This document shows positions 18,467-26,617 of a DNA stretch of 64,000 nt, piece by piece (the stretch's first letter is position 1; every line of letters begins with the position of its first letter). The DNA lies in NCBI RefSeq assembly GCF_026157065.1, contig NZ_JANLGQ010000004.1:310001-374000 (forward strand), read 5' to 3'. Below the pieces are notes generated by a model, which saw nothing but the letters and a program-made list of their open reading frames with translations, was not told the origin of the DNA and made no database searches. The stretch is from Enterococcus sp. HY326 (GTDB lineage: Bacteria > Bacillota > Bacilli > Lactobacillales > Enterococcaceae). The translations under genes were made by a program, and so were the position numbers.

Positions 18467-20299
18467 TTAATTATTGGCTTTTAGTTCCTGTAAATCGGAT
18501 TCAGCAATCACTGCGGAAAGTTCATCCTGATAAAAATTTTTTTCTTTTTCAGTCCAGTTAAAGTAGTCCGTTAGTGCATTTACTACTGGCTCAATTAACG
18601 CATCTAAGCTGTCCCGCATAAAGAGGATGTGGTTAGTACGCCGCAAGAGAAAATCAACTGGAGTTAAGACGGCTTCTTCCGCTAGAGCATAACGCAGGCT
18701 GATACTTTCTCTGCGATTTAAACCAGGAAACAGGTCGCCGTCATAGCTGAGGACAGTTTTCAGATTAGAGCCGTACAAATTAGCTAAGTAATTAGCATCA
18801 GCTGAAGAAAGGCCAATTTTTCCACCTAACTCCGCCAATTTTTCTAAATCCTCGTCAACATTTGCTGGGTCAAGCTGACCGCCGGACACTGGATAGTGAG
18901 TGGAATCAATTAATTCAACCGTTTGTTGATATTTTTCCTGTAGAATTTTTTTTATTAATTTCAAGGCGCCTTCAGCCATCAGTCGGTAATCAGTAATTTT
19001 GCCTCCGGATAATGTCACCAAACCATCTTCGGCTTCTGTCAAGTCACTGCCTCTAGATACCGCCGAAGGATTATCGCCGGCTGCGGCTTCACTTTCTTTT
19101 CCGTGGGCATCTTCCACGGCTTTTTCAACTAAATCACGTTTTTGTTGATCTTTTAAATAGGCTTCTACAGCTGAGACAACTGCTGTTAAACTTTCGTCGG
19201 ACAAATGATTTTTAGTGCCGCCGTTATAATCAGAACTTCCATTGGCTGAAATGAGCGGCCGCAAGCCTGCCCAACTGCTTTCAATATCATGAATGGTTAA
19301 ATCAGCATGGGGATAACGTTGGTTGACTATTTCTAAAAGATAGTCAACATCTTCTTGGGTGACAGTCGGATGGGCAAAGTCTCCGTGATAATCTGTATCG
19401 GTTGTTCCAAAGTAAGTTTTTTCTTCCCGGGGAATTACGAAGACCATCCGGCCATCATTTTTACCAGTATCAAAATAAGTTGGCTGAGGCACATTTAATT
19501 TTTCCCTATCAACAACTAAATGCACACCTTTAGTTGGTCGCAGGTGGCTGATTTTTTCAGCCTTGTCATCCAAATGACGCACTAAATCTGACCACGGTCC
19601 TGCTGTGTTGATGACAATTTTGGCGGTAATCTTAAATTCTTCTTTCGTCAAAATATCTTGAACAAGCGCGCCATCTACTTGACCGTTAGCATCATGGGTA
19701 ATGCTTAGGACTTTAACTTTGCTGAGCAGATGGGCACCGTCTGCTGCGGCTTGTTTAATATTTTCAATCACCAGGCGCGCGTCATTGTTACGATAATCCA
19801 GATAGACGCCAGCGCCTAAAAGATTTTTGTCATTTAATTGTGGTTCACGTTTTAATACTTCAGCTTTGTCAATCATATAATTTTCATACTTTGTGCCAGT
19901 TACATTGGCCAAGCGGTCATATAAGTCCATCGCAATTTTAACAGAAAACATCGAAAACGTTGCATTGGGTTCATCATAAATCGGTAAAATCATCGGGTCG
20001 GGTTTTGGAATATGCGGGGCAATTTGTTGGACAATTGCCCGTTCCTTTACAGTATCTGCGACAACTTCTACATCAAAAGTTTTTAAATAGCGAATGCCGC
20101 CATGAACAAGTTTGGTAGAGCGGGAGGAGGTGCCTTCAGCAAAATCCTGCATCTCGACTAAAGCAGTATTGATTCCCGCCGCAGCTGCCTGAATTGCGAC
20201 ACCGGCACCGGTAATACCACCACCGATAATTAATAAGTCAACGGGATGTTCTTTTAAATAAGCGATTGAATCTGTTCGGGTCTTCTTTGAAAAAGCCAT
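18467..20299 (-). CDS. glpO: Alpha-glycerophosphate oxidase GlpO
   Basis: FAD enzyme that oxidises sn-glycerol 3-phosphate to dihydroxyacetone phosphate using O2 and releasing H2O2. The FAD-binding motif GGGITGAG is at 26-33, with SSRSTKLVHGG near 60-70 and VINTAGPWSDL in the middle. At 610 residues it is the long lactic-acid-bacterial form: it contains the extra acidic/Ala-rich stretch (about 365-425) that separates oxidases from GlpD dehydrogenases. The ribosome site is AGGCGG. A perfect cre match sits 21 bases upstream of the start, so glucose repression via CcpA is likely. No glpK or glpF is adjacent. Confidence 0.93.
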   Translation of the reverse strand: MAFSKKTRTDSIAYLKEHPVDLLIIGGGITGAGVAIQAAAAGINTALVEMQDFAEGTSSRSTKLVHGGIRYLKTFDVEVVADTVKERAIVQQIAPHIPKPDPMILPIYDEPNATFSMFSVKIAMDLYDRLANVTGTKYENYMIDKAEVLKREPQLNDKNLLGAGVYLDYRNNDARLVIENIKQAAADGAHLLSKVKVLSITHDANGQVDGALVQDILTKEEFKITAKIVINTAGPWSDLVRHLDDKAEKISHLRPTKGVHLVVDREKLNVPQPTYFDTGKNDGRMVFVIPREEKTYFGTTDTDYHGDFAHPTVTQEDVDYLLEIVNQRYPHADLTIHDIESSWAGLRPLISANGSSDYNGGTKNHLSDESLTAVVSAVEAYLKDQQKRDLVEKAVEDAHGKESEAAAGDNPSAVSRGSDLTEAEDGLVTLSGGKITDYRLMAEGALKLIKKILQEKYQQTVELIDSTHYPVSGGQLDPANVDEDLEKLAELGGKIGLSSADANYLANLYGSNLKTVLSYDGDLFPGLNRRESISLRYALAEEAVLTPVDFLLRRTNHILFMRDSLDALIEPVVNALTDYFNWTEKEKNFYQDELSAVIAESDLQELKANN

Positions 20300-20319
20300 T
20301 ACTATTCCGCCTTTCTAAA

Positions 20320-20334
20320 ATGAAATCGTTTTCT
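20320..20334. promoter_or_regulatory. cre site upstream of glpO
   Basis: ATGAAATCGTTTTCT matches WTGNAANCGNWNNCW at all 15 positions. It lies between the likely glpO promoter and the start codon, consistent with CcpA repression. Confidence 0.7.
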
Positions 20335-20395
20335 ATAGTGTAATACTTGCAAAGGATTGGGACAACTAATCGGCTTTGGTCTGAGAAAGTTTTTA

Positions 20396-20486
20396 TAAAA
20401 AAAGTATCAGTGAATCAAGAGAATCTGCAACTGAATAGTTTTTTTAAACTGTTTAGCGACAGATTCTCGTTGAAAAACTGATACTT
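20396..20486 (-). terminator. Terminator of the oleate hydratase/small peptide transcript
   Basis: A long imperfect hairpin. AAGTATCAGT (20402-20411) pairs with ACTGATACTT (20477-20486), and GAGAATCTG (20419-20427) pairs with CAGATTCTC (20460-20468). An A-run at 20396-20403 gives the U-run of a minus-strand terminator. Confidence 0.75.
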
Positions 20487-20507
20487 GACTAGCAAAAGCA
20501 AGCTAGT

Positions 20508-20612
20508 TTATTCATTTAACGAATCAAAATATTTTTTTGTCAAGACGGCGATGGTGATGGTCATGGCAGAACCAATGACTAGTGCCTTTGAAACGATTGC
20601 CAATTTTTTCAT
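20508..20612 (-). CDS. 34-residue single-TM peptide downstream of oleate hydratase
   Basis: Small frame with an AGTAGGTG ribosome site and ATG at 20612. The peptide begins MKKLAIVSKALVIGS, has one hydrophobic segment (about 5-24) and a charged tail ending in SLNE. It lies 28 bases after the oleate hydratase gene and before that transcript's terminator, so the two probably form an operon. I recognise no family. The clear ribosome site, position and membrane-type composition support a real gene. Confidence 0.6.
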   Translation of the reverse strand: MKKLAIVSKALVIGSAMTITIAVLTKKYFDSLNE

Positions 20613-20639
20613 TTGGACACCTACTTTCTGAGAAAAAGT

Positions 20640-22310
20640 TTAACGGAACATTGTTTTTGTGGCCCGGGCCAAAATTTTTGGATCTTTTTCATAGTGATGA
20701 AGGGTTGTCAACTGACTTAACGGAATGCCTAAAAAAGTATACACGGCAACCTGTGCTGCTCGGATAGAATATTGTTCAGTAAAGACCATGTCAAAGGGCA
20801 TTTCCACAAATTGACTGATAAAAGCCAAATTTTTCGAGTGAGTCGGCACGACAGCCGGACGATCACCGACGGCCCTTTGGTTGAAGAGGGCACTGGCATA
20901 AGGCATCATCACAGGAATCACATTGACGACTGAGTTCCAAATTTCTTCTTGATGGTTGCGTAGATTATCATTGCTGGGATCCACTGCAGCTAAATGGCCT
21001 AATAATTCCGTCAGCATTTCCCGACCAGTCATTTCAATGACTGGTTTTTACACATAATCACCGTTGCGACGAGGGTACATAAAGTAACCCCAAAAAACTG
21101 TTTCATTTGGCTTTTGCGCTTTAAAATGCGGTTGATGATGGACGACGATTGAAAGAAGCGGCGTACTATGGATAAAGGTATTCAGAGCATTACCAGGTTC
21201 TTGTTGGGTAATCCGGGAAATTTGATCAACGAGAAAATGATTATCGGTCGTTACAGTGAAACTCATCCATTCACTTTGGCTGCGGTCATTGAAAAATTTA
21301 TCCGGTTGTCCTAAAGAATAAAATTTTTCAGTGGCTTTTTTCCAAAGCATAGCGCTTGGCGCATATTCAAAATTTTCTTTTACGGGAGTCTCTAAATCAC
21401 CAATTGAAGAACTATCCGTAATTGAACCGTTTGTATCAAAAACCAAGTCAGTTTCAGCTACTGGAATTATTCCTGTTTCGCCATCGTCAACTTTTTGATA
21501 ATGTAGGCCGGTCACGATGATATCATCCTGCAGTGGGGTATCCTTGAAATCCCAATCAGTAATTTTAATATTATTGACAAAGGTAACGCCCCGGTCTGTC
21601 AAATAGCTGCGCATTGGCAAAATAATACTTTCATATTGATTGTAAGGCGTGCGGGTGACGCCGGCTAATGTATTGATGCGGCTGAATTCTAAAATCATTC
21701 GGTTCATATAACGCCGCAGTTCCATGGCTGAGCTAGCCCGTTTAAAGGCAAAGGTCGTTTGCCACATATACCAAAAATTTGTTTCAAAAAAATGGGGAGA
21801 ATTTTTAAACCATTCGCTGATGCTGATATTGTTTAAGGTTTGTTCATTGCTTTCAGGCATTAACATCAGCTTTGTCAGCAATGCTCGGTCCTTATTATTA
21901 AATTGCATGTGTTCATAATTATCTTTATTTGGTTTAGTCCGCGGACCAAATTGGTCAATCAAACGAGCCACATCATGGGTTGGATGAGCGTGATCAAAAT
22001 TCAAAATATCATCTGTGACACTTTGACCGGGATGGTCTAAAGAAGGGACAGAGCGCAAAATATCCCAGAGATTTTCATAAGTTTCTTCGTTTAACATGCG
22101 GCCGCCCTTAGCTAAATAACCACGATTGTTGCTTAACGCTGAGTTGCTATATTCAGCTTCATAGGCCGCCACTGTGTTGCCATCATTAGCGCCATGGGTT
22201 TCCAACCCGTACATTGTAATTTGGCTGCCTTGAAAGCCGCCATCACGAATTAAATAAATGCCAGCTGCTAAATTTCCGATACCTGTTCCAATCATCAAAG
22301 CTTTTTGCAT
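20640..22310 (-). pseudogene. ohyA: Oleate hydratase, interrupted by one in-frame TAA
   Basis: FAD-dependent hydratase that adds water to cis-9 double bonds of oleic and linoleic acid, a fatty-acid detoxification role. The N-terminal dinucleotide motif GTGIGNLAAG is at 8-17, and family blocks include ETHGANDGN, NNRGYLAKGGRM and WGYFMYPRR. Reading is intact for 420 codons to TAA at 21048-21050. The same frame then continues for 135 more codons (KPVIEMTGREMLTELLGHL onward) to the natural end. The total of about 556 residues is close to full length. There is no frameshift, only the one stop, most simply a Lys codon changed to TAA. The truncated product would lack the C-terminal quarter. Sequencing error or strain-level decay are both possible. 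Confidence 0.85.
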
Positions 22311-22530
22311 AAAGCATCCTTCTTTCTCTGATTCACTTAGATCATTGTCAGCAATTTTCTTTTGCTAAGTTAAGAGTAGTCCTGTGAGCATTTTATGGCA
22401 AATGATAGCCTTGTTGATTTTGACATATAGACCAATCTGTCAAAAAAATAAATTTTGAGAAAAATTTTGTGCAAGTTAAGGAAGATATTGTTATAATCTT
22501 TTATAAAGAAAAGAAGCTGGAGGTAAGCCG

Positions 22531-23232
22531 ATGAAGCGCAATCGCGTTTTATATTTAGAAATTGCAGATGAGCTGCGGGAAGCCATCTATGCCGGAGTCT
22601 ATCCTTTAAATAGTATGTTGCCGACTGAAACCGAGCTGGAAAAAAAATATCAAGTCAGTAAGATTACCATTCGTAAGGCGATTGAACTGTTGGCCGCCGA
22701 TGAATATGTCGAAAAGAAAAGCGGTAAGGGCACGACCGTCATCAATAATCGCCCCTATAATAAATTGTCACGGGCGGCGAGCTTTACCGATATTTTAGAG
22801 CGTTCAGATAAAAATGTTGAAAAAAAGACGCTGGACTTTGAAACTTTAAAATTGACGAAAGACGATTCGCTGTTTCAATATTTTGGTGCCAAGGCTCTTT
22901 ATCTAAGCCGGACTTATGCTATTGATCAACAGCCGTTTATCTACATCCAGCATTTTTTACCAGGCAATGTCAAAAAAATAGATCAGAAAAATTTTGCTGA
23001 TTTTTCTTTGTATCGATTACTCCACAGCAATGGCTTTGAAATTGAACGCTTTAAAGATAGTTTTTCTGCAATTGTTTTGACGGAGGAGCAAAAAAAGATT
23101 TTGCAAACCGACAGCCAAATCGCTCTGCAGCGTAACCGCCAATCAATTGACTTTGACGGCAAAATTGTAGAATACTCCTTAGCAATTTACGATACGACGG
23201 CTTATCCTTATGAAATCGAATACGAAACCTAA
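22531..23232 (+). CDS. GntR-family (HutC/UTRA) transcriptional regulator
   Basis: Repressor-type regulator of 233 residues. A winged helix occupies about 1-70 (ELREAIYAGVYPLNSMLPTE, then VSKITIRKAIELL), and a UTRA ligand domain covers about 90-230. An extended -10 (TGTTATAAT) lies just upstream, the ribosome site is GGAGG, and a terminator follows. It precedes the amidohydrolase-DgaE-DgaF operon on the same strand and most likely controls it in response to a sugar acid or amino-sugar phosphate. It is divergent from the broken oleate hydratase gene. Confidence 0.88.
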   Translation: MKRNRVLYLEIADELREAIYAGVYPLNSMLPTETELEKKYQVSKITIRKAIELLAADEYVEKKSGKGTTVINNRPYNKLSRAASFTDILERSDKNVEKKTLDFETLKLTKDDSLFQYFGAKALYLSRTYAIDQQPFIYIQHFLPGNVKKIDQKNFADFSLYRLLHSNGFEIERFKDSFSAIVLTEEQKKILQTDSQIALQRNRQSIDFDGKIVEYSLAIYDTTAYPYEIEYET

Positions 23233-23238
23233 TCAGAT

Positions 23239-23272
23239 ACTATCCCATAATATTTTTTGGGATAGTTTTTTC
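23239..23272 (+). terminator. Terminator after the GntR gene
   Basis: ACTATCCCA (23239-23247) pairs with TGGGATAGT (23258-23266), followed by a T-run. Confidence 0.88.
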
Positions 23273-23319
23273 TCGCTAAGATTTTCGCAATTTTAAGTAA
23301 TAATTAAAATTTTTTCAGA

Positions 23320-23336
23320 TTGCAAAACGTTTACAA
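23320..23336. promoter_or_regulatory. cre-like site upstream of the amino-sugar-acid operon
   Basis: TTGCAAAACGTTTACAA reads on the minus strand as TTGTAAACGTTTTGCAA, close to the cre consensus with one displaced C. It lies about 90 bases before the amidohydrolase start. Confidence 0.45.
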
Positions 23337-23427
23337 TCACAAAAAAATATGCTAAGCTAATAGCGTTGAAAGATTATAATGTTATAGAATTTTGATTTCT
23401 GGGAAAGCTGAAAGGAGTAAGTGACCC

Positions 23428-24549
23428 TTGCTAGATTTAATTATAAAAAATGCGCGGAATATTCATGAAGAAACAGTTGAAATTGGTGTTCAAGCAGGAA
23501 AAATTGCAACTGTTGCCAAAGAAATTACAGAGCCGGCGCTTCAAGAACTGCATCTGTCAGAAAATGAATATATTTCTGCTGGCTGGATAGATGACCATGT
23601 TCACTGCTATGAAAAAATGCAGCTCTACTATGATTACCCCGATGAAATCGGTGTGACTCAAGGCGTGACGACGGTAATTGATGCTGGTACAACCGGAGCA
23701 GAAAATATCGGTGATTTTGCGGAGCTTGCCAAGTGCACCAAAACAAATGTTTTTGCTTTATTAAATATTTCAAAGTGGGGCATTGTCGAGCAAGATGAAT
23801 TGGCTGATTTAAGTAAAGTTCAGGCCGATTTGATTAACGAAGCGCTGGAAAATTATCCAGAATTTATTGTTGGGATTAAGGCTCGTATGAGTAAAACCGT
23901 CATTGGTGATAATGGGTTGACCCCTTTACAGATGGCCAAAAAAATTCAAAAAGACCACGCTCCTTTGCCATTGATGGTCCATATTGGTTCAGCGCCGCCG
24001 GAATTAGACGAGATTTTTTCTTTATTGGACCAAGGAGATGTAGTGACACATTGCTTTAATGGAAAAGCAAATGGAATTTATGACTGGCAAACCGGAAAAA
24101 TTAAAGCTTTTGCTTGGGAGACCTTTAAGCGGGGAATTATTTTTGATATTGGTCACGGGACAGATAGCTTTAATTTTACGGTAGCTAAAGAAGCCTTTCA
24201 AGAAGGGCTGAAGGCGACGTCGATTAGTACAGATATCTATATTCGCAATCGTAAAAAAGGACCCGTCTTTAATCTGGCGACGACAATGGAAAAATTGCGA
24301 GTAGTCGGCTACAGCTGGCCAGAGATTTTAGAAAAGGTTACCGTTGCTCCAGCTAAAAATTTTAATTTAAACAGTAAGGGCGCCATCAAAGAAGGTTTGG
24401 ATGCTGATTTTACGATTTTTAAATTTGTCGAGGCTGAGAAAGAATTAATTGATTCGAATGGCAATCAAGAAATTGCCAGTGAGCAAATCGTGCCGGTCAA
24501 GACAGTAATAGGAGGTCAGGTGTATGACAACGAGTTATCAAAAGTTTGA
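23428..24549 (+). CDS. Amidohydrolase/deacetylase-family metallohydrolase
   Basis: Cytosolic TIM-barrel metal-dependent hydrolase of 373 residues, related to dihydroorotase and N-acetylglucosamine-6-phosphate deacetylase. The metal motif HVH is at 57-59 (DDHVHCYEK). The likely bridging Lys is in GIKARM near 152, a further His lies in MVHIGSAPP, and the Asp is in STDIYIRN. It begins with TTG, supported by AAAGGAG, and ends overlapping the next gene by 26 bases. In operons with DgaE/DgaF homologues such proteins are proposed to deacylate the substrate first. The exact substrate, for example an N-acetylated sugar acid, is not shown by the sequence. Confidence 0.8.
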   Translation: MLDLIIKNARNIHEETVEIGVQAGKIATVAKEITEPALQELHLSENEYISAGWIDDHVHCYEKMQLYYDYPDEIGVTQGVTTVIDAGTTGAENIGDFAELAKCTKTNVFALLNISKWGIVEQDELADLSKVQADLINEALENYPEFIVGIKARMSKTVIGDNGLTPLQMAKKIQKDHAPLPLMVHIGSAPPELDEIFSLLDQGDVVTHCFNGKANGIYDWQTGKIKAFAWETFKRGIIFDIGHGTDSFNFTVAKEAFQEGLKATSISTDIYIRNRKKGPVFNLATTMEKLRVVGYSWPEILEKVTVAPAKNFNLNSKGAIKEGLDADFTIFKFVEAEKELIDSNGNQEIASEQIVPVKTVIGGQVYDNELSKV

Positions 24550-25618
24550 TTTAAAGGAAGTAATCAATGCCTCCGGGCGGATGACAATCCTTGGCGTCTC
24601 AAAAGTTTCTGAAAATGTGTTAGCAGCTCAGAAATTTGGCGGTGAACATTTTTTTGAAATGGCCGACCTTAGCGAAAAAACCGGTGCCTACTTAGCCAAC
24701 TTGCTAAAAGTGGCAGATGCTCAAATTGTTTCGTCGGCTTCTGCGGGCATTGCCCAAAGTGTTGCTGCTGTGATTGGTCAAGGTAGCCTATACCATATTT
24801 ATCATCCTTATACAGAAAAAATTACGAAAAGAGAAATCATTTTACCTAAAGGTCACAATGTTGACTACGGTACACCAGTTGAAGTGATGGTTGCCCAAGG
24901 TGGCGGCCAAGTTGTTGAAGCCGGTTATGCTAATATGTGTACGCCAGAGCATCTGGAAATGATGATTTCAGAGAATACTGCGGCAATTTTATATATTAAA
25001 AGCCATCATACGGTTCAAAAAAGTATGCTGACAGTTGCTGAAGCTGCAGAGGTTGCCAAGCGCCATCAACTGCCATTAATTGTTGACGCTGCTGCTGAGG
25101 AAGATTTGTTTAAATACAGTGAAGCAGGGGCTGATTTGGTTATTTACTCAGGTGCCAAAGCAATTGAAGGGCCGAGCGCTGGTTTAGTTATCGGTGAAAA
25201 GCAATTGATTGAATGGGTCCGCCTGCAAGGGAAAGGAATTGGCCGGGCGATGAAAATTGGTAAAGATAATATTTTGGGCTTTACTCAGGCCGTTGAAGAT
25301 TATTTGACAATCGGCTCGGAAGATGGTGCTTCGATGCAGGCTCGTTTAACGCCTTTCGTTGACGAATTGAATCAGATTCAAAATATCAACGCAAAAAGTG
25401 TGCAGGACAGTGCTGGTCGAGAAATTTATCGGGCGAGTGTAAAAATAACTGGACCAAAGAATGCTAAAGAAGTAATTAGCGAATTAAAAAGTCAAAGTCC
25501 GGCGATTTATACCCGTGAGTATCAGGCCAATAACGGCATTATCGAATTTGATATTCGTTCTGTTAATGCCCTTGAAATGAAGAAAATTATTCAGCGGCTG
25601 CAGGAAATTATGGCTTAG
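24524..25618 (+). CDS. dgaE: DgaE-family PLP-dependent ammonia-lyase
   Basis: Fold-type I pyridoxal-phosphate protein of 364 residues in the SelA-like group. The cofactor Lys is in YSGAKAIEGPSAG (near residue 209), with the upstream Asp in LIVDAAAEED. The Salmonella relative DgaE converts D-glucosaminate 6-phosphate to 2-keto-3-deoxygluconate 6-phosphate plus ammonia. The ATG is preceded by GGAGG inside the end of the previous gene, showing tight operon packing. The DgaF-like aldolase downstream supports the assignment. Confidence 0.82.
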   Translation: MTTSYQKFDLKEVINASGRMTILGVSKVSENVLAAQKFGGEHFFEMADLSEKTGAYLANLLKVADAQIVSSASAGIAQSVAAVIGQGSLYHIYHPYTEKITKREIILPKGHNVDYGTPVEVMVAQGGGQVVEAGYANMCTPEHLEMMISENTAAILYIKSHHTVQKSMLTVAEAAEVAKRHQLPLIVDAAAEEDLFKYSEAGADLVIYSGAKAIEGPSAGLVIGEKQLIEWVRLQGKGIGRAMKIGKDNILGFTQAVEDYLTIGSEDGASMQARLTPFVDELNQIQNINAKSVQDSAGREIYRASVKITGPKNAKEVISELKSQSPAIYTREYQANNGIIEFDIRSVNALEMKKIIQRLQEIMA

Positions 25619-25656
25619 TGAAGCTTTAAAAGTTTAAACTTGAAAGGAAAGAAAAA

Positions 25657-26397
25657 ATGTCATTACAACCCAATTATTTAGAAAATCGTTTGTGCTTAAA
25701 TGTTTTAGCCAACTCAGTTGAAAATGCGCAGGCTTGTTACGAAGCAGCAGAAGGCCATGTGGTTTTAGGTGTGCTGTCAAAAAATTATGCCAGTGATGAA
25801 TTGGCTATTGAAGATATGAAAAAATATCAAGCTGCTACAAATAACGCTTTGTCTGTCGGCTTAGGCGCCGGTGATCCTAATCAAAGTCAAATGGTTTCAA
25901 GAATTTCTGCTGTTTTGCAGCCTCAACACGTCAATCAAGTTTTTACTGGTGTCGGCACTTCCAGAGCACTCTTAAACCAAGAGGAAACCATCGTCAATGG
26001 CTTGGTTTCGCCAACAGGTAAAGTTGGCTTTGTTAATATTGCAACAGGTCCCTTAAGTTTGGCAGCGCCAGAGGGGATTGTTCCTATTGAAACAGCAATC
26101 AAATTATTGAAGGATATGGGAGGTAGCTCAGTAAAATACTTTCCGATGAAGGGCTTGGCCCACAAAGAAGAATATATTGCAGTCGCTGAAGCTTGTGCAG
26201 CCTATGACTTTTATTTAGAGCCAACTGGCGGAATTGATTTGGAAAACTTTACTGAGATTGTTCAAATTGCTGTAGATGCTGGCGTCAAAAAAATTATCCC
26301 TCATGTTTATAGTTCGATTATTGACAAAGAAACGGGCGATACCAAACCAGAAGATGTCAAAGCTTTATTAGGAATGATGAAAAAAACATTGCAATAA
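25657..26397 (+). CDS. dgaF: DgaF-family 2-dehydro-3-deoxy-phosphogluconate aldolase
   Basis: Class I aldolase-like TIM-barrel protein of 246 residues, expected to split 2-keto-3-deoxygluconate 6-phosphate into pyruvate and glyceraldehyde 3-phosphate. Family stretches include VGLGAGDPNQ, GGSSVKYFPMKG (candidate Schiff-base Lys) and EPTGGIDLENF. The ribosome site is GAAAGGAAAG. It is the last gene of the operon and is followed by a terminator. Together with the two upstream genes it describes a short route from an amino-sugar acid to central metabolism. No transporter gene is present in this operon. Confidence 0.85.
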   Translation: MSLQPNYLENRLCLNVLANSVENAQACYEAAEGHVVLGVLSKNYASDELAIEDMKKYQAATNNALSVGLGAGDPNQSQMVSRISAVLQPQHVNQVFTGVGTSRALLNQEETIVNGLVSPTGKVGFVNIATGPLSLAAPEGIVPIETAIKLLKDMGGSSVKYFPMKGLAHKEEYIAVAEACAAYDFYLEPTGGIDLENFTEIVQIAVDAGVKKIIPHVYSSIIDKETGDTKPEDVKALLGMMKKTLQ

Positions 26398-26459
26398 AAT
26401 TTTTACGTAATTGAGTTTTAAAACTCTTGCAAATTTTGTTGCAAAAAATAATAGCTAAG

Positions 26460-26506
26460 CACCTTTATGACAGGCTAAAAGCCTAAAAGTCATGAAGGTG
26501 TTTTTG
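26460..26506 (+). terminator. Terminator after dgaF
   Basis: CACCTTTATGAC (26460-26471) pairs with GTCATGAAGGTG (26489-26500) with one mismatch, followed by T residues. An inner stem AGGCT/AGCCT sits in the loop. Confidence 0.82.
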
Positions 26507-26544
26507 TGTTGTAAAAAATTTAGCAGTTTCTCAGTCGCTTTTAT

Positions 26545-26598
26545 TTGACAGAAAAAATCTGCTTCGGTACACTGAAAAATGTAAAGATTACATTTGTA
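26545..26598 (+). promoter_or_regulatory. copB promoter with cop box (CopY operator)
   Basis: TTGACA (26545-26550), a 17-base spacer and TACACT (26568-26573). Just downstream TACATTTGTA (26589-26598) is a perfect match to the cop box TACANNTGTA bound by CopY repressors. A looser TACA(N8)TGTA (26568-26583) overlaps the -10. The layout predicts copper-induced derepression. Confidence 0.8.
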
Positions 26599-26617
26599 AA
26601 CGAAAAGAGGAAAAATA

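Noticed and set aside
5224-21050. Alternative genetic code (TAA read as an amino acid)
   Set aside because: Most genes in the window end at TAA followed by terminators, so TAA is a working stop here.
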